A stretch of 64,000 nucleotides of DNA from Salinicoccus luteus DSM 17002 (GCF_000712035.1 NZ_JONV01000007.1:310001-374000), one strand, 5' to 3'. Shown: positions 1 through 8,161, counted from the first letter of the stretch. Program-made: numbers and translations. The notes: generated by a model from the sequence alone, not told the origin.

Positions 1-509
1 GCTGCCACTGTCATAGGTCCCGGTGTCGGCGGCACGAAACTATGCGCCACCGCAAGACCTGCGAGCAGTGGAATACCATAGTACAGCAATGATTTCTTCG
101 TCTTCATCGCAAGCGAGTAGACGATTGGGATCAGGATGACCAGCGCCACATCCAGGAAGACCGGGATGGAGACGAGGAATCCTGTAAAGCCAAGCGCCCA
201 CTGCGAGCGGCTCTCCCCGAATTTGTTGATCAGTGTGAGGGCCAGACGTTCGGCACCTCCGGATACTTTCAGCACTTCACCAAACATGGCACCGAGGCCG
301 ACGACGACCGCGATGAAGCCGAGTGTACCACCCATGCCGGTTTCGATGACATCGATGATGTCCATCGGACTCATGCCTGTGGCCAGACCGATGAAGAGTG
401 ATGCGATAAGCAGGGAAACGAATGCATGAAGCTTCACCTTCATGATCAGAAACAGCAGTAGTGCGATTCCAAGGACGGTCGCAATGACCAGCCACATTTC
501 ATTAGACAT
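1..509 (-). CDS. GntP-family gluconate/galactonate permease, 3' end outside the window
   Basis: The frame opens at an ATG at 509 behind an AAAGGGG Shine-Dalgarno and stays open to the left edge, so about 169 residues are visible and the C-terminus is missing. The protein begins MSNEMWLVIATVLG and is a run of hydrophobic helices. It contains the segment HSFVPPTPGP near residue 160, a hallmark of the GntP family, whose members are proton-driven permeases for gluconate and related aldonates in the cytoplasmic membrane. It follows dgoD by 20 bp on the same strand and is the last visible gene of the galactonate operon, so galactonate is the likely substrate. Family assignment is secure; substrate is inferred from context. 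Confidence 0.88.
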   Translation of the reverse strand, partial: MSNEMWLVIATVLGIALLLFLIMKVKLHAFVSLLIASLFIGLATGMSPMDIIDVIETGMGGTLGFIAVVVGLGAMFGEVLKVSGGAERLALTLINKFGESRSQWALGFTGFLVSIPVFLDVALVILIPIVYSLAMKTKKSLLYYGIPLLAGLAVAHSFVPPTPGPMTVA

Positions 510-529
510 ATATTATACCCCTTTCAGTT

Positions 530-1678
530 TTACCATTCTGCGATGCTGCCATCCTTGTGCGTCCACACCGGATTCTTCCAGTTGTGTCCAGCCAGGCTGC
601 GTTCCCTGACATAGTCTTCATTGATCTCGATGCCGAGCCCCGGCTTCTCCAGCACTTCGACATGTCCATCCGTATATTCGAAGACGGAAGCGTCGGTCAC
701 GTAGTCCAGTATGTCATTGCCCTTGTTGTAGTGGATGCCGAGGCTCTGCTCCTGGATGATGGCGTTGTGGCATGTCGCATCGACCTGGATGCATGCCGCA
801 AGCGCAATCGGGCCGAGCGGACAGTGCGGTGCAGCCGCCACATCATGTGCTTCCGCCATGGACATGATCTTCTTGCATTCTGTGATGCCGCCGGCATGTG
901 AGAGGTCCGGTTGGATGATATCGGCATACCCGTCCTTGAGCAGTGTCTTGAACTGCCATTTTGAGAACATGCGCTCTCCTGTGGCGATCGGGATGGATGT
1001 ATGCATCGCGATATCCCTCAGGTTCTCATTGTTTTCCGGCAGGGCCGGCTCTTCAATGAACATCGGCCGGAACTGTTCCAGTTCCTTCGCCAGCACTTTT
1101 GCCATCGGCTTATGTACACGGCCATGGAAGTCGATGCCGATGCCGAAATCCTTGCCGCACATCTCACGGATGGAGGCGACACGCTCGAGCACATCATCGA
1201 CCTTGCTGTAGGAATCGATGTATTGAAGCTCTTCAGTGGCATTCATCTTAACGGCCGTAATGCCCTGGTCCTTCAGTTCGAGGGAGGCCGCTCCAACATC
1301 CTGCGGGCGGTCGCCGCCGACCCAGGAGTAGATCTTGATCCGCTCGCGTGCCTTACCGCCGAGCAGCTGGTGGATCGGTGCGTTGTAGTACTTCCCCTTG
1401 ATGTCCCAAAGCGCCTGGTCGATGCCGGCCAGTGCGCTCATCAGGATCGGTCCGCCCCGGTAGAAGCCGGCACGGTACAGCTCATTCCATATGCCTTCGA
1501 TGTTCATCGGGTCTTTGCCGATGATCGTATCCATCATTTCTACAACGGCCGCCTTGACCGTCGCTGCCTTGCCTTCGATGACCGGCTCGCCCCAGCCGAT
1601 GAGACCATCGTCCGTCTCTACTTTGAGGAAAAGCCATCTCGGCGGTACCGTAAACAGTTCGTAGCTTTTTATCTTCAT
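530..1678 (-). CDS. dgoD: D-galactonate dehydratase (enolase superfamily)
   Basis: This 382-residue protein has the same length as E. coli DgoD. It dehydrates D-galactonate to 2-keto-3-deoxygalactonate in the cytoplasm. The enolase-superfamily residues fall where the E. coli enzyme has them: metal ligands D183, E209 and E235, and the acid/base histidines H185 and H285, the latter within AAPHCPLGP. The N-terminal capping domain is followed by the TIM-type barrel. The start lies one base after the dgoA stop, so the two are surely cotranscribed and probably translationally coupled. Function is well supported by the residues and by the neighbouring aldolase, kinase and permease. Confidence 0.93.
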   Translation of the reverse strand: MKIKSYELFTVPPRWLFLKVETDDGLIGWGEPVIEGKAATVKAAVVEMMDTIIGKDPMNIEGIWNELYRAGFYRGGPILMSALAGIDQALWDIKGKYYNAPIHQLLGGKARERIKIYSWVGGDRPQDVGAASLELKDQGITAVKMNATEELQYIDSYSKVDDVLERVASIREMCGKDFGIGIDFHGRVHKPMAKVLAKELEQFRPMFIEEPALPENNENLRDIAMHTSIPIATGERMFSKWQFKTLLKDGYADIIQPDLSHAGGITECKKIMSMAEAHDVAAAPHCPLGPIALAACIQVDATCHNAIIQEQSLGIHYNKGNDILDYVTDASVFEYTDGHVEVLEKPGLGIEINEDYVRERSLAGHNWKNPVWTHKDGSIAEW

Positions 1679-1679
1679 C

Positions 1680-2306
1680 CTAATCCACCTCGGCTTTCAG
1701 TTTCTGTACACGCTCACCAATCTCTGCAAGGAGTGCGTCATCGACCGTACGATTCGACGGCACCAGGGCGGAGTTGATTCCGACCGCCAGAGCCCCCGCA
1801 TTCAGGTAAGCCCGGATATTGTCCGGGTTCACTCCCCCTGTCGGCAGCAGCCCCAGATCGTTCATCGGTGCAAGCACATCCTTGATATAGCCTGCCCCAA
1901 GTTGTCCGGCAGGGAATACTTTGATCATCTGGGCGCCGGCCAGATAGGCCTCATAGATCTCCGTCGGCGTGTAGCAGCCTGGAATATAGAGGATGCCGCG
2001 GGCTTTGGCGTATTGGAGCACACGTTCACCGTAAGCCGGTGCGAGCAGAAATTGGACGCCAATGTCCACACAGGCTTTAGCCGCCTCCACCGTCAGCACC
2101 GTTCCGGCACCGAGTATGATTTCATCGCCGAACTTTTCCTTGAGCTCCTTGAGCGTCTCCTTCGCATTCGGGGAGTTGAGCGCCACTTCGATGACCCTGA
2201 AGTTGTTCTTTACGAGGGTGTCGACGATCTTCACCGCATCCTCCGTATCGTATCCGCGCAATATGCCGATCATCTTATGATCCTTTATCCTGCCAAGTAC
2301 TGTCAT
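1680..2306 (-). CDS. dgoA: 2-dehydro-3-deoxy-6-phosphogalactonate aldolase
   Basis: A 208-residue class I aldolase of the KDPG/KDPGal family. It cleaves 2-keto-3-deoxy-6-phosphogalactonate into pyruvate and glyceraldehyde 3-phosphate. The Schiff-base lysine is K129 in MIKVFPAGQLG, the general-base glutamate is E40 in RVIEVAL, and the phosphate-binding TGGV lies around residue 158. The start at 2306 has an AGGTGGG ribosome site. It lies between the kinase (11 bp) and dgoD (1 bp). A second aldolase of the same superfamily at 11024-11662 serves the hexuronate branch; operon context assigns this copy to galactonate. Confidence 0.9.
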   Translation of the reverse strand: MTVLGRIKDHKMIGILRGYDTEDAVKIVDTLVKNNFRVIEVALNSPNAKETLKELKEKFGDEIILGAGTVLTVEAAKACVDIGVQFLLAPAYGERVLQYAKARGILYIPGCYTPTEIYEAYLAGAQMIKVFPAGQLGAGYIKDVLAPMNDLGLLPTGGVNPDNIRAYLNAGALAVGINSALVPSNRTVDDALLAEIGERVQKLKAEVD

Positions 2307-2317
2307 TGATATCCCAC

Positions 2318-3265
2318 CTATCTTTTTACTTTTTCATCGTCGTTTGCGTTAAGCATCGCTTCTATCGTTTCCCTTGAAGGAAAGCCCTGGTAGTCCCCGA
2401 CGAACTGGGTGATGTAGCCGCCGAGGAAGCAGGCGGTCCGTATCATCTCGCGGGGTGATGTGTCCTCGAGTATGCCAGAGACCACGCCCGCTGCGAATGC
2501 ATCACCTGCGCCGACCGGATCGATCTCATCAAACTGCTTCGGATTGTCCACCCTGCCGCGCTCCCCGGCAATATCGTACAGGGCCCCGGACTTGCCAAGC
2601 TTGATGATGGTGCTGCCACAACCGAGGCTCCTGAACTTCTCCATGGCCCTATCGGAATCCTGATGTCCAAGCAGTATTTCAATTTCCTGACGCCCGGCAA
2701 TGAGATAGTCCACATGCGGGAGGAATTCGAGGATCGTCTCTCGTGCTTCTGATTCGGACCACATCTTGAGCCGGATGTTCGGGTCGAACACGACCTTCAC
2801 TTCCTCATCGAGTGCGCGCACCACACTGAAAAGCATCTCTTTTGTCTGCTGGCTCAAAGACAGGGTGATGCCTGTCAGATAGAGCACCTTCGCCCGATTG
2901 ACCGCATCCATGTCGATATCGTCCAACGTCATACGGCTTGCTGCGGAATTTTCACGGTAGTATGTGACATCCACCGATCCATCAGGTGAAATCTGCTTGA
3001 AAAAAACACCAGTGCGGTCATCCGTCATGCCGACGGCAGTCGTATCCACCCGCTCCGCCCGCACCTTGTGCAGTATGAACTCCCCGAGTTCGTCCTTACC
3101 GAGTGCCGATGCCCATGCCGTACTGTGTCCCAGACGGCTGAGCCCGATCAGCGTGTTCGTCTCGGCCCCTGCGACGAACGGCTTGAAGCCATCCGCATGC
3201 CGTATGTATCCTGAAGGCTCATTGACCAGCGCCACCATCGATTCTCCAATTGCGACTACATCCAT
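2318..3265 (-). CDS. PfkB-family sugar kinase, probable 2-keto-3-deoxygalactonate/gluconate kinase
   Basis: A 315-residue ribokinase/PfkB-family kinase. It opens MDVVAIGESM, has the substrate-side glycine region near residue 33 and the family signature DPVGAGDAFAAG with the catalytic aspartate D255. Its place between the IclR regulator and the KDPGal aldolase implies it phosphorylates the product of DgoD at C6. The enteric pathway uses an unrelated actin-fold kinase (DgoK) here, so this looks like a non-orthologous replacement. Its start overlaps the end of the regulator gene by 10 bp. A second PfkB kinase at 11665-12672 is the likely KDG kinase; substrate division between them is inferred. 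Confidence 0.85.
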   Translation of the reverse strand: MDVVAIGESMVALVNEPSGYIRHADGFKPFVAGAETNTLIGLSRLGHSTAWASALGKDELGEFILHKVRAERVDTTAVGMTDDRTGVFFKQISPDGSVDVTYYRENSAASRMTLDDIDMDAVNRAKVLYLTGITLSLSQQTKEMLFSVVRALDEEVKVVFDPNIRLKMWSESEARETILEFLPHVDYLIAGRQEIEILLGHQDSDRAMEKFRSLGCGSTIIKLGKSGALYDIAGERGRVDNPKQFDEIDPVGAGDAFAAGVVSGILEDTSPREMIRTACFLGGYITQFVGDYQGFPSRETIEAMLNANDDEKVKR

Positions 3266-4023
3266 TTTTCCACACCTCCTGTAAATCCTTGGGTTTCTGA
3301 GATTTCCTTTGCCGCCTGTGTCACGATGCCCACAATTTCACCCCTTTTTGAAAGGACCTTCGGCTTTGATCCTGCACAGCTGATTGCTGCCGTCATTCCG
3401 CCATGATCTCCATATATCGGTGCAGAGATGCAATAGACACCGAGGTCATTCTCCTCATCATCGATGGCATATCCCTGTTCGCGGTATTCCGCCGTCTCTT
3501 TTTTGAGCACTTCGCGGTCCGTGATGGTCTTTTCGGTGTAGGCATCGAGCGGGATCGTTTCGAGCAGGGACATTCTTATGTCACCGCTTTCAAAAGAAAG
3601 AAAAGCTTTGCCGAGGCCCGTGCAGTGCAGCGGTTTGCGCATGCCCGGCTGGGCGGTGGTGCGTGCGGAATCTTCACTGTCCACTTTCGCCAGATAGATG
3701 ATTTCATCCGCAGAACGTATCGCAAGGAAGACCGTTTCACCCGTCTTCATCGCTGCATCCCTCAGAATCTCGATGCTCGCGCTGTAGATGTCATTGCTCG
3801 TGCGTGCCTTGTTGCCTGCAATGATCAGCTTGTGTCCGAGCTTATAGATGTTGCCTTCCGATTTGTTCAGATAGCCTTTATTGACCATCGTCAGAAGCAG
3901 CTGGGACATGCTGCTCTTCGGAATCCCCAATTCCTTGGAGAGCGCCATCAGAGAAATGCCACCTTCAATCTTCGTCAAATATTCGATGATATCCAATACC
4001 CTTTCCGCCGACTTGACCGACAT
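3256..4023 (-). CDS. IclR-family transcriptional regulator of the galactonate operon
   Basis: A 255-residue protein with the IclR layout: an N-terminal winged helix-turn-helix (about residues 1-65, including LSKELGIPKSSMSQLL) and a C-terminal ligand-binding domain with the conserved CTGLGKAFL and AISCAGSKP stretches. It is the first gene of a leftward operon and overlaps the kinase gene. The start at 4023 has a GGGGAGGTG ribosome site eight bases upstream. It probably senses galactonate or a keto-deoxy derivative and regulates its own operon through an inverted repeat at the transcription start. In E. coli the galactonate regulator is of the GntR family, so this is a different solution. Confidence 0.87.
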   Translation of the reverse strand: MSVKSAERVLDIIEYLTKIEGGISLMALSKELGIPKSSMSQLLLTMVNKGYLNKSEGNIYKLGHKLIIAGNKARTSNDIYSASIEILRDAAMKTGETVFLAIRSADEIIYLAKVDSEDSARTTAQPGMRKPLHCTGLGKAFLSFESGDIRMSLLETIPLDAYTEKTITDREVLKKETAEYREQGYAIDDEENDLGVYCISAPIYGDHGGMTAAISCAGSKPKVLSKRGEIVGIVTQAAKEISETQGFTGGVEKWM

Positions 4024-4065
4024 GGCGTCACCTCCCCTTCGCTTTAGTTCTCATATGTAAACCGT

Positions 4066-4118
4066 GTTCCTGTATATGAACTTAATGTTAATATAATATG
4101 TGCCTTCCCTCCTGTCAA
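4066..4118 (-). promoter_or_regulatory. Promoter and candidate IclR operator of the dgo operon
   Basis: On the minus strand a -35 TTGACA (4113-4118) and -10 TATATT (4090-4095) are separated by exactly 17 bp. This near-consensus sigma-A promoter should start transcription near 4083. Immediately downstream, 4066-4081 reads GTTCCTGTATATGAAC, an imperfect inverted repeat (12 of 16 positions symmetric) lying at +1 to about +17, where a repressor would block initiation. Promoter confidence is high; the operator assignment is inference. Confidence 0.7.
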
Positions 4119-4154
4119 TGAAAAATGTAAGGGCTTGCATCATTTTTCCTAATA

Positions 4155-4189
4155 CAAAAAAGCATCTGTTCCACAATGGAACAGATGCT
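4155..4189 (-). terminator. Intrinsic terminator of the symporter operon
   Basis: A perfect 13-bp stem (4161-4173 with 4177-4189) closes a 3-base loop and, read leftward, is followed by a run of U from the A tract at 4155-4160. It separates the symporter gene from the dgo promoter. Confidence 0.88.
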
Positions 4190-4271
4190 GTCAATTTGAA
4201 TGGATATGTGTGGATATGATCAACTGTACTCGCACCGCACACTAAGGAGCCACAGTACGTCCTGCCCACTC

Positions 4272-5777
4272 CTACCTCACTGCCTGGGTTGCTTCCTGGC
4301 CATCCATACTGGATACCGCATCCTTTGTCGGGGCGGTGCCGAAAGCGAAACTGCCCGCGACATAGATGATCAGATTGATGATGAGCCCCCACACGCCACT
4401 GAAGATGCCGAGTGGCGTCAGTCCGGCAAATGTGAATACCGCCGCAACGAGTGCACCGGTGAGCATGCCGGCAAACACGGATTTTGCATGGCTCCGTTCC
4501 CAGTAGAGGCCCAGGATGATGGCCGGTGCCACCTGGACAAGAATCTCAAGCTTAAGGACAAAAACCTGATACAGTGTGCCGGGCGGGTTCCATGCAACCA
4601 TCAGCAGGAACGCGACCGCGATGACACCGACGATCTTGCCGACCATTATCTTCTTATTGTCGGAAGCCTCCCGATTGATGTAGCGTCCGTATATATCCTT
4701 CGACACGATGGATGAGAATGTCAGCAGTACGGAATCGGCAGTGGATACGATGGCTGCAATGATTCCGCCGAACAGGAGCACCATCGCGATGTAGAAGATG
4801 ATGTTCTCATTGGCGATGGCGCTGGCCATCATTCCGACAATCTGTTCTGATTCCTCCACGCTGAGGTCCGGGAAGGCGGTATAGGCAAGGATTCCGATGA
4901 CGAATACGACACCCGCCGTCAAAAACGGCATCCATGCCATCTGCGTAAGGGACCGTTTGAGCGACCGTTCACTCTTGGCGGAGAAGATCCGCTGGATGGC
5001 ATTCGGGTAGACTGCCGCCCCGATGCCGACGAGTATAAGGAAGTTTGTCCACCGGACCAGTCCACCGCCCTCCGGCACCCCGAGGTTCTCAGGGGAATAT
5101 GTCCGGATGTAGTCTCCGGCCGCCGGCAGTCCGCCGAAATAGACGATTGTGCCGATCAGCAGCATGAATACACCGACGAGCAGTGCGATGCCCTGCATCG
5201 TATCCGTATAGGCGACCGAGCGCATACCGCCAAGCCAGCCGTATACCACCATGATGACGATGAAGAATATGACACCCGCCTGGTATGGCACTGTGCCGCC
5301 CGTCAGTCCTGCGACACCCTGACCGATTGCAATCAGCTGCTCGAGCAGGAAGTTGCCGAGTGCATACAGCATGATGATTGCTGCGAGTATGGAGACCGCT
5401 TTGGAATTGAACTTCATTTCCAGCCAGTCCACCGGTGTCACGATATTATGCTTCTTGCTCAGTTTGTACATTCTCGGTGCAAACAGCAGATACACCAGAA
5501 TGATCATGATGAAGAATGGGATGCTCACAAGATTGGCATACCCGACGCGGTACGCCTCAGCGGAATAGCCGATGACGGTATTACCACTGTATTGGGTGGC
5601 AAAGAAAGTGAAGAACAGGACCATCGTCCCAAGTCCTCTGCCTCCGAGATAGTATTCTTCCAGACTGCTATGTACGTGCTTGTTTCTCATATACGTCCCG
5701 ACGCCGATCAGCAGCATGATGATGCCGTAGAACAGCATGATCAGAATGCCGGACGTCCCTGAAAAGGCCAGTTCCAT
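4272..5777 (-). CDS. Sodium:solute symporter (SSS family)
   Basis: A 501-residue integral membrane protein with about 13 hydrophobic segments and the SSS-family layout, including YYLGGRGLGT near residue 45 and FFATQYSGNTVIGYSAEAY near residue 60. It should couple Na+ influx to uptake of an organic solute, most likely a carboxylate or sugar acid given the island, but the substrate cannot be read from sequence. The start codon directly abuts the stop of the upstream 80-residue membrane protein (TAGATG), a typical pairing for this transporter subfamily. A cre site upstream of the pair implies CcpA control. The final residues are hydrophilic. Confidence 0.88.
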   Translation of the reverse strand: MELAFSGTSGILIMLFYGIIMLLIGVGTYMRNKHVHSSLEEYYLGGRGLGTMVLFFTFFATQYSGNTVIGYSAEAYRVGYANLVSIPFFIMIILVYLLFAPRMYKLSKKHNIVTPVDWLEMKFNSKAVSILAAIIMLYALGNFLLEQLIAIGQGVAGLTGGTVPYQAGVIFFIVIMVVYGWLGGMRSVAYTDTMQGIALLVGVFMLLIGTIVYFGGLPAAGDYIRTYSPENLGVPEGGGLVRWTNFLILVGIGAAVYPNAIQRIFSAKSERSLKRSLTQMAWMPFLTAGVVFVIGILAYTAFPDLSVEESEQIVGMMASAIANENIIFYIAMVLLFGGIIAAIVSTADSVLLTFSSIVSKDIYGRYINREASDNKKIMVGKIVGVIAVAFLLMVAWNPPGTLYQVFVLKLEILVQVAPAIILGLYWERSHAKSVFAGMLTGALVAAVFTFAGLTPLGIFSGVWGLIINLIIYVAGSFAFGTAPTKDAVSSMDGQEATQAVR

Positions 5778-6020
5778 CTACTTCTCCCCCTCTCCTGATT
5801 CTTCTTCGTCCTCAACCTCCCAGTGGTACCGGATGACATATGTGATGTAGAGCGACAACACGACCGTCACTCCCATGATCACCAGTGCCCAGAGCGGTAC
5901 GCCATAGACCAGCACCGGGTCTCCGGACGGGAAATACCAGGGATTCAACAGGATGAAAATGATGAGGAAGCCGATCCATATCCTGTAGTTCATGATCGGT
6001 TCCCGTGTTTTCTGCTTCAT
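5778..6020 (-). CDS. Small two-helix membrane protein, DUF3311-like partner of the symporter
   Basis: An 80-residue protein starting at the ATG at 6020, chosen because an AAGGAAGGTGAG ribosome site lies just upstream; the frame runs 29 codons further with no ribosome site. It has two hydrophobic helices (about residues 11-28 and 40-62), an intervening proline-rich LNPWYFPSGDP turn, and a very acidic tail (EDEEESGEGE). Small DUF3311-type proteins of this shape are commonly encoded immediately before SSS transporters; their role is unknown, probably stabilisation or assembly. The stop touches the symporter start, so translation is coupled. Confidence 0.8.
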   Translation of the reverse strand: MKQKTREPIMNYRIWIGFLIIFILLNPWYFPSGDPVLVYGVPLWALVIMGVTVVLSLYITYVIRYHWEVEDEEESGEGEK

Positions 6021-6137
6021 CTGCTCACCTTCCTTATGATTGGTTCCAGGCCCACTCCAGAGCGGATGCCAGGATATAATTACCGATACATTAACACTTC
6101 TACACAAAATATTCTACATTTTCTGAATTTTTATTTA

Positions 6138-6153
6138 ATGAAATCGTTTTCAT
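6138..6153 (-). promoter_or_regulatory. Catabolite-responsive element (cre) upstream of the symporter operon
   Basis: On the minus strand this reads ATGAAAACGATTTCAT, matching the cre consensus WTGNAARCGNWWWCAW at every position. It lies about 118 bp upstream of the small membrane protein gene, so CcpA likely controls symporter expression in response to preferred sugars. Confidence 0.72.
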
Positions 6154-6164
6154 TCAGGAAAAAC

Positions 6165-6189
6165 AAAAACCCGGCTGACTGAGCCGGGT
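6165..6189 (-). terminator. Intrinsic terminator after the 6207-6836 gene
   Basis: An 8-bp stem (6169-6176 with 6182-6189) followed leftward by U residues from the A tract at 6165-6169. It lies 18 bp past the stop codon. Confidence 0.82.
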
Positions 6190-6206
6190 CGATCATCGAT
6201 ATGAGT

Positions 6207-6836
6207 CTATAGGATTTCAGCAACCGGGGTGTCCCCGCTGATGAGATAATAGAGCTTATTTTCAGGTTTTGCATTGATGATTTCAATTAGTACACTTGCG
6301 ACATCCTCGCGCGGCACTTCCCCATAGCGCGTTTCACCTTCATATTCATAGAAGTCCACCGAACCTTTGCCGGCATCATTCGTCAGCCTTCCGGGACGGA
6401 GGATGGTATAAGGGACACCGGATGCTTTAAGGTGTTCATCTGCACGGAATTTCGCATGCATATATGGACGCATGACATCATCCGCCTCTCTAGCCTTTTC
6501 AACACCCATTCCGCTGACCATCACAAAGTGCTTCACACCATGTTCCTTGGCAAGGTCGATCGATTCCATCGCGCCTTCCTGGTCGATCAGGATCGTCTTG
6601 TCGGCACCCGTCTTCGCACCGGAACCAGCCGTAAACAGCACCAGGTCGATATCTTCAAAAGCATGCGAGAAATCCTCCTCCAGGTCACCGATGACGGTCT
6701 TTATGCCCTGTTCGTGCAGCGCCTCGGCCTGCGCTTCCTTGCGTACCATTGCGACCGGGTCATGCTCGCTTTCCTTCAACTTTTCGACAACCATTCTGCC
6801 GATCTGGCCATTTGCGCCAATTACCAATATTCTCAT
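6207..6836 (-). CDS. NAD(P)-binding NmrA/YhfK-like atypical short-chain dehydrogenase
   Basis: A 209-residue Rossmann protein starting MRILVIGANGQIGR; the GxxGxxG nucleotide loop is at residues 7-13. The start at 6836 is preferred over a much longer open frame because homology begins there and a GGAGG lies ten bases upstream. The AGSGAKTGADKT stretch after strand 4 and HFVMVSG are typical of YhfK-type proteins, which bind NAD(P) and may act as redox sensors or reductases; no specific reaction can be assigned. A clear paralogue lies at 24686-25309. It follows the FAH-family gene by 91 bp and is probably cotranscribed. Confidence 0.82.
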   Translation of the reverse strand: MRILVIGANGQIGRMVVEKLKESEHDPVAMVRKEAQAEALHEQGIKTVIGDLEEDFSHAFEDIDLVLFTAGSGAKTGADKTILIDQEGAMESIDLAKEHGVKHFVMVSGMGVEKAREADDVMRPYMHAKFRADEHLKASGVPYTILRPGRLTNDAGKGSVDFYEYEGETRYGEVPREDVASVLIEIINAKPENKLYYLISGDTPVAEIL

Positions 6837-6927
6837 TACATGTTCGCCTCCTCGAATGTCTATGGTTCCATGGTGCGCTTCAACCGGAAACAAATCAAAT
6901 GGAATGCTTGGGATGGGCAGGGGCCTT

Positions 6928-7779
6928 CTACTCCGCTTCCATATATGTGACGAGCCTGCCCAGCTGCTCGATTTCAACGATGACTTCATCACCGTCCTTA
7001 AGCCATGGCCGGCTGCCTTCTTCATGGCCCATCGCCACACCTTCCGGGGTACCTGTCAAAATGACATCCCCCGGTTTCAGCGTCATATAATGTGAAATAT
7101 AGCTGACCAGCTTCTCGCACTTGAAGACCATATCATTCGTGTTGGAGTCCTGGCGGACCTCCCCGTTTACCCTGCAGCTGATTCGCAGTTTATTCGGATC
7201 CTCTATTTCATCCTGCGTGACGAGATACGGACCCAAAGGACAGAACCCATCCAGGTTCTTACCCAGCAGCCACTGCCCGCTTCTGAACTGGAAGGTCCGT
7301 TCGGACAGGTCATTTGAGGCACTGTAGCCGAATATGTAGTCTTCGGCATCTTCCTCACTGATTTCCTTGGCTTCCCTGCCGATGATGATGGCAAGTTCGG
7401 CCTCATAATCCACCTGGGAAGCTTCAGATGGGATGCCGACCGTCTCCCCGCTCCCCGAGAGGCTGTTCCTATACTTGCTGAAGAGAATCGGATGGTCGGG
7501 AATCGGCATGTTGGATTCATCTGCATGCTTCCTGTAGTTGAGCCCCACACAGACGATCTTTTCAGAGCAGTCGATTGCCGGTCCGAGGTCGATCTTATGC
7601 GGATCCATGAAGAAGTCGCACTCCTCCTCATACGCAAACTGCAGGAATTCTTCCAACCCTTTATAGCGTTCAATCGCCTCGATCATTGTCGGATAGGAAC
7701 CTGAAATATCCAGGACACCTTTTTTCGTCAGCACGCCTGGTTTGAGCTTTCCATCACTATAAAAAGTCAAAAGTTTCAT
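6928..7779 (-). CDS. Fumarylacetoacetate hydrolase (FAH) family protein
   Basis: A 283-residue protein beginning MKLLTFYSDGKLKPG; the start at 7779 is set by a GGAGGG ribosome site. The C-terminal FAH catalytic domain carries metal-binding acidic residues in DYEAELAIIIGREA and a later TGTPEGVAMGH loop. Members hydrolyse or decarboxylate beta-diketo acids, or act as 2-keto-3-deoxy acid hydrolases or dehydratases, in aromatic or sugar-acid breakdown. With galactonate and hexuronate genes on either side a role in keto-acid catabolism is plausible, but the substrate is unknown. It is divergent from a small XRE regulator that may control it. Confidence 0.85.
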   Translation of the reverse strand: MKLLTFYSDGKLKPGVLTKKGVLDISGSYPTMIEAIERYKGLEEFLQFAYEEECDFFMDPHKIDLGPAIDCSEKIVCVGLNYRKHADESNMPIPDHPILFSKYRNSLSGSGETVGIPSEASQVDYEAELAIIIGREAKEISEEDAEDYIFGYSASNDLSERTFQFRSGQWLLGKNLDGFCPLGPYLVTQDEIEDPNKLRISCRVNGEVRQDSNTNDMVFKCEKLVSYISHYMTLKPGDVILTGTPEGVAMGHEEGSRPWLKDGDEVIVEIEQLGRLVTYMEAE

Positions 7780-7816
7780 ACCTATTCCCTCCATCAGTAT
7801 ATGTCGTTTCCAAAAG

Positions 7817-7910
7817 ATTATATCACAATTTTGCGAAAATACACGATTTGACCATTCTGTTTTCACTAATGACAATTATAGTTGTCATTATGACAAATTT
7901 AATATATATT
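7817..7910. promoter_or_regulatory. Divergent promoter region with repeated TGACAA/TTGTCA half-sites
   Basis: Rightward, -35 TTGTCA (7882-7887) and -10 TATATT (7905-7910) are 17 bp apart and serve the XRE gene. Three alternating half-sites, ATGACAA (7869-7875), TTGTCAT (7882-7888) and TGACAA (7891-7896), form two overlapping inverted repeats over the -35 element. Leftward, a -10 TATAAT (complement of 7817-7822) precedes the FAH gene. This looks like a shared operator for the small regulator, though binding is inferred. Confidence 0.62.
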
Positions 7911-7930
7911 GTTATCAAGAGGTGATGAGG

Positions 7931-8137
7931 ATGATGAGAACACGCCTGAAAGAGCTGCGTGCCAGGGAAGGATTCAACCAGACGGAGCTTGCGAAACGTG
8001 CCAAGGTGTCGAGGCAGACCGTCAGCCTGATTGAACGGGAGGAGTATATTCCTTCTTTGCTTATTGCCAAGCGCTTTGCAAAGATTTTCAACGAACCCAT
8101 AGAAAATATCTTCATATTCGATGAAGAGGAACTTTAA
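7931..8137 (+). CDS. Small XRE-family (Cro/CI) helix-turn-helix regulator
   Basis: About 68 residues, almost entirely one HTH_3 domain: MRTRLKELRAREGFNQTELA, then AKVSRQTVSLIERE as the recognition region, and a short acidic tail (DEEEL). The length matches the stand-alone YgzD/YozG-type regulators. Start at 7931 is chosen for an AGAGG eight bases upstream; 7934 is possible. The predicted transcript begins only a few bases before the ribosome site. The gene is divergent from the FAH-NmrA unit and sits over repeated half-sites, so self-regulation and control of the neighbouring unit are likely. The ligand or signal is unknown. Confidence 0.82.
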   Translation: MMRTRLKELRAREGFNQTELAKRAKVSRQTVSLIEREEYIPSLLIAKRFAKIFNEPIENIFIFDEEEL

Positions 8138-8161
8138 ACGCAGTACATTTCCCAAGGGTAG

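Noticed and set aside
4051-4392. 113-codon frame between iclR and the symporter
   Set aside because: It runs through a promoter, an intrinsic terminator and the symporter 3' end, and has no ribosome site.
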